Positions 22,416 to 27,287 of a DNA stretch of 27,287 nucleotides are shown in pieces. The translations under genes and the position numbers were made by a program. Source of the stretch: Bacteroidales bacterium (GTDB lineage Bacteria > Bacteroidota > Bacteroidia > Bacteroidales > Dysgonomonadaceae); contig DUUR01000278.1 in the NCBI GenBank assembly GCA_012841425.1, positions 1 through 27,287 of the forward strand, in the 5' to 3' direction. Within the stretch, counting starts at the first letter, position 1. Every line of letters begins with the position of its first letter. The notes under the pieces were generated by a model. It was not told the origin of the DNA. It saw nothing but the letters and a program-made list of their open reading frames with translations, and did not search any database.

Positions 22416-23717
22416 ATGAATATCTCAGAACTTTATTCCATTTTCTGCAAATATCCTACAGTAACAACTGACTCAAGGATGTGTATTAAGGATTCTATCT
22501 TCTTTGCTTTAAAAGGAGATAGATTTAATGGAAATTTATTTGCCGAGGAAGCTCTAGCAGCTGGATGTGCTTATGCTATTGTTGATGAGTGGGATGAAAT
22601 AAAAGAAAATAATCATATAATTAGAGTTGATAATGTTCTTAAAACATTGCAACAGTTGTCAAACTATCATCGTAAGAAGCTTAAAATTCCAATTATAGGT
22701 ATTACTGGAACAAATGGAAAAACCACTACTAAAGAATTAATATCAATATCTCTTTCACGTGAATTTAAAGTTGCATCCACTCAAGGTAACTTTAATAATC
22801 ATATTGGTGTTCCATTGACTCTGCTCTCTATGAATAAATCTCACGAGATAGGAGTTGTTGAAATGGGTGCAAATCACCCTGGTGATATAAAGGAGTTATG
22901 TGAGATAGTAGAGCCAAACTATGGAATCATAACCAATGTAGGAAGAGCTCATCTAGAAGGCTTTGGGACATTTGAGAATGTTATCAAAACTAAATGTGAA
23001 CTTTATGATTATTTGCGTGAAAATGAAGGTAAGGTGTTTGTAAATCAAGATAATTCAACTTTATGTGATTTGTCTGAGGGTATGGATCGTATTTTATATG
23101 GAAAGAACGATCCAACTTTATTTGCATCTGGAACAATTACAAGTGCCAACCCTTTTTTAGAATTTGATTGGAGTTTTTTTGATAGTTCATACCGTGTTAA
23201 AACCAGACTAGTTGGAGAATTTAACTTCGACAATGCAATAGCAGCTGTTGCGGTATCTAAGTTTTTTGGAATAAATGCCGAACGTATTAGTTCATCACTC
23301 GAGGAGTACGAACCTACTAATTATCGATCTCAGTTCATGAGAACTACAAGGAACGATTTAATTATTGATACTTATAATGCAAACCCAACAAGTATGAAGA
23401 CATCTCTTGATTTCTTTATTTCAATACCTTCCTCAATTCCTAAAATGGCAATACTTGGAGAAATGAAAGAACTTGGTGAAATAAGTGAAAGCGAACATAA
23501 GAGGATGATTGCATATTTAACCGATAATTCTAACATGGAAATTTACCTTGTTGGTCCTATTTTTAATAATATCACTGTTTCCGATAGTAGATATAAGTTT
23601 TTTAAAAGCGTTATTGAATTAAATACATTCTTAAAAAGTAATCCCATTAAAGGATATTACATATTTATCAAAGGTTCAAATTCAGTACAACTCGATAAAG
23701 TTATTGAACTCCTATAA
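22416..23717 (+). CDS. murF: UDP-MurNAc-tripeptide-D-alanyl-D-alanine ligase
   Basis: Adds D-Ala-D-Ala to the UDP-MurNAc tripeptide, the last cytoplasmic step of the peptidoglycan monomer. 433 residues from the ATG at 22416; a TTG further upstream would overlap the peptidase gene and is unlikely. An N-terminal domain (about 1-88, with TTDSR) is followed by a central ATPase domain with the P-loop GTNGKTTT (98-105), NFNNHIGVPLTLL, and EMGANHPGDI. The C-terminal domain has IDTYNANPTSMK, a MurF-specific stretch, and LGEMKELG. It stands alone, outside a dcw cluster, as is usual for Bacteroidota. Confidence 0.95.
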   Translation: MNISELYSIFCKYPTVTTDSRMCIKDSIFFALKGDRFNGNLFAEEALAAGCAYAIVDEWDEIKENNHIIRVDNVLKTLQQLSNYHRKKLKIPIIGITGTNGKTTTKELISISLSREFKVASTQGNFNNHIGVPLTLLSMNKSHEIGVVEMGANHPGDIKELCEIVEPNYGIITNVGRAHLEGFGTFENVIKTKCELYDYLRENEGKVFVNQDNSTLCDLSEGMDRILYGKNDPTLFASGTITSANPFLEFDWSFFDSSYRVKTRLVGEFNFDNAIAAVAVSKFFGINAERISSSLEEYEPTNYRSQFMRTTRNDLIIDTYNANPTSMKTSLDFFISIPSSIPKMAILGEMKELGEISESEHKRMIAYLTDNSNMEIYLVGPIFNNITVSDSRYKFFKSVIELNTFLKSNPIKGYYIFIKGSNSVQLDKVIELL

Positions 23718-23718
23718 C

Positions 23719-24852
23719 TTATTGCATAAATCTGATATTCAACATAGCTATTTCCGAAACTGTTCCTATACGAAATTGTGGCCCAACCAAACCAATACCA
23801 GAAGTTACATATAAATTTGTGTTTCCTTTTTTCTTATATCCATGTGCAACCTCAAATACAATTTCCGTTGCAATATTACCCGGAAATGCTTGTCCATGAT
23901 GAGTGTGGCCATATAGAGCAATATCTATGCCCGCATCTACCTCCTCACTTAAATTGTCTGGTGTGTGATTTAAAACAATTAATGGCTTAGACCTATCCAC
24001 CGCATACTCATTAAGTATTTCTTCCAAAGAGTTTCTGTCTAAAACTATTCGGTCTTCTCTACCAATAATATAGAATAAACTATCAACTAAAACAGCTGAA
24101 TCCCTTAGCATCGTTATTCCAGCGTCATTCAAAAGTTGAATCTTCTCCTCTGCGTCATAACGATATTCATGATTACCTGTACAAGAAAATACACCTAATG
24201 GAGCCTTAAGTCGTGCTAGTTCCACATCCATTTTCTGCTCTATTATAGGATCGATGTTTGAATCAATTATATCCCCTACAAATACAATTAAATCGGGGTT
24301 CTGTAACATAATTAAATCTACAAATCGCTTTGTGTGTTCTCTATTTATCATCCATCCAAGATGAAGGTCTCCAATCACAGCAACTCTTATAGAATCTAAT
24401 TTTCCACCACTTTTATTTATAGAGATAGGAATTTGTTGGACTACAGGATTTAGAAAATTTATATGACCATTAATCATTATGATCACCACAAATAAAATGG
24501 TAATTATATATGAACTTATTTTATATCTTTGAGGCTGTTCTCTATATCTCCATGATTTTCTCCTAATTCTATTAGTAAATATATAAATCAAATCTGTAAT
24601 TAACCATATCCCCCCAGAGTATAAAAGAAATAGCATCCAGCTTGTGCCCATAACTCTGATGAATTGATTTATATTTTCCGGGAAATGTCGGTAGAAAATA
24701 AATCCAGCTGTATATATAAGTAGTTCAATTACAAAGACTAAAATAAGTATAATTCTGACCCATCTTTTACGATCAAAAGCATGCCAACCTCTCAAAAAGA
24801 CTAACAGGTTGAGGGTTAGATGAATTATAAAAGCGTTGATAAGAGTACGCAT
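23719..24852 (-). CDS. membrane-anchored metallophosphoesterase, paralogue 1
   Basis: 377 residues from the ATG at 24852 (a TTG two codons upstream is in frame). An N-terminal membrane domain has about four transmembrane segments (about 5-20, 33-54, 72-92, 112-129). It is followed by a calcineurin-like phosphoesterase domain with the full metal set: GDLHLG (161-166), GDIID (193-197), GNHE (226-229), the LNHTP histidine and GHTHHG. It resembles the YkuE/YaeI group, which acts on phospholipid or UDP-sugar headgroups in other bacteria; the substrate is not known here. It follows its paralogue by 25 bp, so they form an operon. It converges on murF, 1 bp away. Confidence 0.88.
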   Translation of the reverse strand: MRTLINAFIIHLTLNLLVFLRGWHAFDRKRWVRIILILVFVIELLIYTAGFIFYRHFPENINQFIRVMGTSWMLFLLYSGGIWLITDLIYIFTNRIRRKSWRYREQPQRYKISSYIITILFVVIIMINGHINFLNPVVQQIPISINKSGGKLDSIRVAVIGDLHLGWMINREHTKRFVDLIMLQNPDLIVFVGDIIDSNIDPIIEQKMDVELARLKAPLGVFSCTGNHEYRYDAEEKIQLLNDAGITMLRDSAVLVDSLFYIIGREDRIVLDRNSLEEILNEYAVDRSKPLIVLNHTPDNLSEEVDAGIDIALYGHTHHGQAFPGNIATEIVFEVAHGYKKKGNTNLYVTSGIGLVGPQFRIGTVSEIAMLNIRFMQ

Positions 24853-24877
24853 ATACAATTATTTATCTTTCTTAGTT

Positions 24878-26005
24878 CTACTTTTTCGAGGGGTTTATAT
24901 CAAGTACTAAATATTCAGATCTTGTACCTATTCTAAATTTTCCTCCCCAAATACCTATGCCACTAGATATATAAAAATGGGTGTTCTCTTTCTTTATATA
25001 CCCATGAGATTGTTCAAATAGAGCATCTGTAACTAATGATATAGGAAATACTTGACCACTATGTGTGTGCCCCGAAAGCTGGAAATCTATTCCATTCTTT
25101 ACCGCATCATTTAGTTTCGTGGGTTGATGATCCATTAAAATTGTAAAAGTTGTCATATCCACACTTTCTATAATTTTATCCAATTCATTTCTTCTTGTAT
25201 TGGTGTAATCATCTCGACCGATTATAGTAGCTCCATTAATACTTATAAATGAATCCCTCAAGAGTGTGATACCCGCATTTTTGTAAAAATCTATATCTTC
25301 ATTTATGGCAAACATCAAATCGTGATTGCCGGTGCATGCATAAACCCCCATTGGTGCATTTATTTTATTTAGTACATTAGAGATTGAATCCTCAGTTATT
25401 GGGCGCAAATGGTTATCTATAATATCACCAGCAATAATTACAATGTCTGGTTTCTCAGCATTTATTAAATTCACCCATTTAGATACCTCTTTGGCTGATA
25501 TAGTATAGCCAATGTGTAAATCACTGATACCTACAATTCGTATGGGCTTTTCTATTTTATTTGAGAAGATAGAAACTTGTTGCTTTTTTTTATTGTGATA
25601 TTGAATGTTTCCAATTACCAATATCAAAGCCACTGATCCAAATATAATGATGGATGTTAGCAAGTTCTCTCTAAAAATATAAACTGCATTTTCTTTATCG
25701 ATAATGTGAAAAACATTATTCAATATTCTGAAAATATCAATTAATAAAACTGCTATCAATAAGTATAAAAAAGCAATAATCCAAGAGGTGCTAAATCGAT
25801 AAAGGCTACCCGAAATTGCAGTTGACATTTTTTCTCCAAAAGAAAAAAATAGCACCATGCTTACAATACCCATGACAAATAATATGATTAATAAAATGCG
25901 TGGAAAAAGGTAAGCGGGTAAAGTCTTATATAATCTGAATCCAGTATAAGTGTATACGACTAGAAAAAGAACAAGAGTTGTTATTAGGATAGTTCTTTGT
26001 GGCAA
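24878..26005 (-). CDS. membrane-anchored metallophosphoesterase, paralogue 2
   Basis: 375 residues. Same architecture as its neighbour: about four transmembrane segments (about 7-20, 34-54, 74-93, 116-134), then a calcineurin-like domain with SDLHIG (161-166), GDIID (193-197), GNHD (226-229), MDHQP and GHTHSGQ. The motifs fall at the same residue numbers as in paralogue 1, so this is a tandem duplication with strong divergence. The start appears to be a TTG at 26005: upstream the frame is closed by a TGA after eight codons, and the next Met is residue 45, inside the membrane domain. The -7 element at 26058-26051 fits this start. Confidence 0.87.
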   Translation of the reverse strand: MPQRTILITTLVLFLVVYTYTGFRLYKTLPAYLFPRILLIILFVMGIVSMVLFFSFGEKMSTAISGSLYRFSTSWIIAFLYLLIAVLLIDIFRILNNVFHIIDKENAVYIFRENLLTSIIIFGSVALILVIGNIQYHNKKKQQVSIFSNKIEKPIRIVGISDLHIGYTISAKEVSKWVNLINAEKPDIVIIAGDIIDNHLRPITEDSISNVLNKINAPMGVYACTGNHDLMFAINEDIDFYKNAGITLLRDSFISINGATIIGRDDYTNTRRNELDKIIESVDMTTFTILMDHQPTKLNDAVKNGIDFQLSGHTHSGQVFPISLVTDALFEQSHGYIKKENTHFYISSGIGIWGGKFRIGTRSEYLVLDINPSKK

Positions 26006-26050
26006 AATATATTTATTAAGAAGAGAAATTCATTTTTCTTTAAACACTTC

Positions 26051-26058
26051 CAAAGGTA
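26051..26058 (-). promoter_or_regulatory. -7 element of the metallophosphoesterase operon
   Basis: TACCTTTG on the minus strand matches TAnnTTTG exactly, 45 bp before the TTG start. No -33 element is obvious. Confidence 0.5.
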
Positions 26059-26098
26059 TAAATTTTACTTATTGATAATGTGAAAAAAGCATCAAAAA

Positions 26099-26130
26099 TT
26101 GTTGCATATCATAAAAACTCAATATATTTG
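26099..26130 (+). promoter_or_regulatory. promoter of the SPFH gene
   Basis: TTG at 26099-26101 (or 26102-26104), 21 (or 18) nt, TATATTTG at 26123-26130, an exact TAnnTTTG. The transcript would start near 26136, 31 bp before the ATG. Confidence 0.6.
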
Positions 26131-26166
26131 TGATATCAAATTAATATCATATTAAAATTACATTAT

Positions 26167-27108
26167 ATGGAATCAAAAGAATTCAATTTTAAAGGATTTA
26201 AAGTGAATGGTTTTGTAATGCTATTCGTAGAAGTGTTGCTGCTTGCTCTAATTGTATATCTGTTTTTTCACGGGCTTTGGTTTGTAATCACTGCTGCTTT
26301 TTTGGTGTTAGTATGGTTTTTTATACTTCCAGGTTTTACTAAGTTGGAGCCAAATGAAGCGATAGTGATGATATTCTTCGGCAAATACAAAGGAGTATTA
26401 AAGGATACTGGATTCTTTTGGATAAATCCGTTCATGACAAAAAAAAGATTGTCTCTTCGGGCACGTAACTTAAATCCCAAGCCAATTAAAGTAAATGATA
26501 AAGTAGGAAATCCTGTATTAATTGGTTTAGTATTAGTGTGGAAGCTAAATGACACTTATAAAGCAATGTTTGAAATAGACTCACAGACAATAGCTGCTTC
26601 GGCCCCGGGTAGTGTAGGCACATCAAACTTCTCGGTAAGTAAACAGATGGAAGCTTTTGAAAACTTTGTTGAAGTACAAAGTGATGCCGCATTAAGACTA
26701 ATAGCTGGAAAATATGCATACGATAGTAGTCTTGTTGCTGATGAAGAGATAACTCTAAGATCTTCTGGAGATGTAGTTAATGATGACTTAGTGATTGAAC
26801 TTAATAACAGACTTATTATGGCGGGTATAGAAATAGTGGAAGCACGAATAAATTATCTTGCATATGCTCCAGAAATTGCAGCAGTGATGCTCCGACGTCA
26901 ACAGGCTGAGGCAATTATTTCGGCAAGAGAAAAGATAGTAGAAGGCGCTGTAACTATGGTTAAAATGGCATTAACAAAAATTGAAGATGAGGGAATAGTT
27001 GAGTTAGATAGTGACAAGAAGGCTGCAATGGTTAGTAATCTGTTAGTTGTTCTATGTGCTGATGAGTCGGCGCAGCCAGTGTTAAATACTGGTTCTCTAT
27101 ATCAATAG
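26167..27108 (+). CDS. SPFH (stomatin/prohibitin) domain membrane protein
   Basis: 313 residues. Two close hydrophobic segments (about 15-35 and 37-56) make a hairpin-like anchor, followed by the SPFH domain (about 57-235) that begins PGFTKLEPNEAIVMIFFGKYKG and has DTGFFWINPF. A C-terminal helical region is rich in Ala/Glu/Lys (APEIAAVMLRRQQAEAIISAREKIV), the coiled-coil part that drives ring or cage formation. SPFH proteins organise membrane microdomains and often control membrane proteases; no NfeD or protease gene is beside it here. The next gene encodes a small basic protein, a pairing I recall from other Bacteroidota. Confidence 0.9.
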   Translation: MESKEFNFKGFKVNGFVMLFVEVLLLALIVYLFFHGLWFVITAAFLVLVWFFILPGFTKLEPNEAIVMIFFGKYKGVLKDTGFFWINPFMTKKRLSLRARNLNPKPIKVNDKVGNPVLIGLVLVWKLNDTYKAMFEIDSQTIAASAPGSVGTSNFSVSKQMEAFENFVEVQSDAALRLIAGKYAYDSSLVADEEITLRSSGDVVNDDLVIELNNRLIMAGIEIVEARINYLAYAPEIAAVMLRRQQAEAIISAREKIVEGAVTMVKMALTKIEDEGIVELDSDKKAAMVSNLLVVLCADESAQPVLNTGSLYQ

Positions 27109-27143
27109 TTATGTATAGATTTATATGCGATATTTAAGTTTTG

Positions 27144-27168
27144 ATATGGCGTAAATAAAACGCCGTGT
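27144..27168 (+). other. hairpin between the SPFH gene and the next gene
   Basis: ATATGGCGT and ACGCCGTGT (27144-27152, 27160-27168) pair over 9 positions with two wobble pairs, around a 7-nt A-rich loop. There is no T-tract, so it is not a typical terminator; it could be an operator or an mRNA-processing or stability structure. Confidence 0.35.
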
Positions 27169-27240
27169 AGGACATCAACATTGCACCAAAATATCTTAAA
27201 AGTATACTCTTAAAACTTGGAGAGATAAGATGAATATAAG

Positions 27241-27287
27241 ATGAGTAAAAAAGAGAAGACAATAAGAAATTTTGCATTACGATTGGA
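27241..27287 (+). CDS. start of a small basic protein, probably Arc/ribbon-helix-helix DNA-binding (runs off the window)
   Basis: Only 15 full codons are visible: ATG at 27241, reading MSKKEKTIRNFALRL. A short Lys-rich start followed by a hydrophobic/basic strand is typical of the Arc-type ribbon-helix-helix proteins often found after SPFH genes in Bacteroidota. An ATG at 27230 is closed by a TGA after four codons. The identification rests on context and few residues. Confidence 0.45.
   Translation, partial: MSKKEKTIRNFALRL

Noticed and set aside
1..27287. CRISPR arrays, insertion sequences, prophage, tRNA or rRNA genes, toxin-antitoxin or defence islands
   Set aside because: I looked on both strands and saw no repeat-spacer pattern, transposase, integrase, tRNA-like cloverleaf or defence gene; the gene content is housekeeping.

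Overview
The window is an ordinary chromosomal stretch of an AT-rich member of the Bacteroidota, most likely order Bacteroidales or a close relative. Four things point there. The gene neighbourhoods fit: parA-parB-DUF5683-lytic transglycosylase, and DUF4271-hemD-rnpA-yidD-tatD. An RNase HI carries an N-terminal viroplasmin domain. A secreted protease ends in a type IX secretion (T9SS) sorting domain. The sequence TAnnTTTG, the -7 element of Bacteroidota promoters, recurs upstream of most transcription units, and Shine-Dalgarno sequences are nearly absent. I see no phage, insertion sequence, CRISPR array, tRNA or rRNA.

Layout. 1-2150 (minus strand): an arginine biosynthesis operon (GNAT acyltransferase, argG, argC) whose leader holds a short ORF ending Arg-Arg-Cys-Ser and a terminator-like hairpin, a candidate attenuator. 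2260-3830: a stand-alone radical-SAM aminomutase of the KamA family whose residues at the lysine side-chain-binding positions differ from lysine 2,3-aminomutase. 3878-8104: chromosome partitioning and cell-wall cluster (parA, parB, DUF5683, MltD-like transglycosylase). 8113-10350 (minus): a lysyl-endopeptidase-like, T9SS-targeted secreted protease. 10442-11200: TIGR02757/DUF2400 protein. 11283-13465 (minus): AI-2E-family permease and prfB, the latter with the classical +1 frameshift. 13546-14451 (minus): NlpC/P60-LysM lipoprotein. 14618-15223: HAD phosphatase. 15253-16765: metK, preceded by a leader that looks like a SAM-II-class riboswitch followed by an intrinsic terminator. 16822-19979: DUF4271, hemD, rnpA, yidD, tatD. 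19981-21072 (minus): RNase HI and an unknown membrane-anchored protein. 21227-23717: exported C1B-type peptidase and murF. 23719-26005 (minus): two tandem membrane-anchored metallophosphoesterases. 26167-27287: SPFH protein followed by the start of a small protein, probably a ribbon-helix-helix DNA binder.

Most genes are housekeeping. The most interesting material is regulatory: the metK leader (SAM synthesis probably sensing its own product), the arginine operon leader, and a strong SD-like frameshift element in a phylum that hardly uses SD sequences. The aminomutase with altered specificity residues is the most interesting protein. All assignments come from reading the sequence and from knowledge of the families; no database search or folding program was run.
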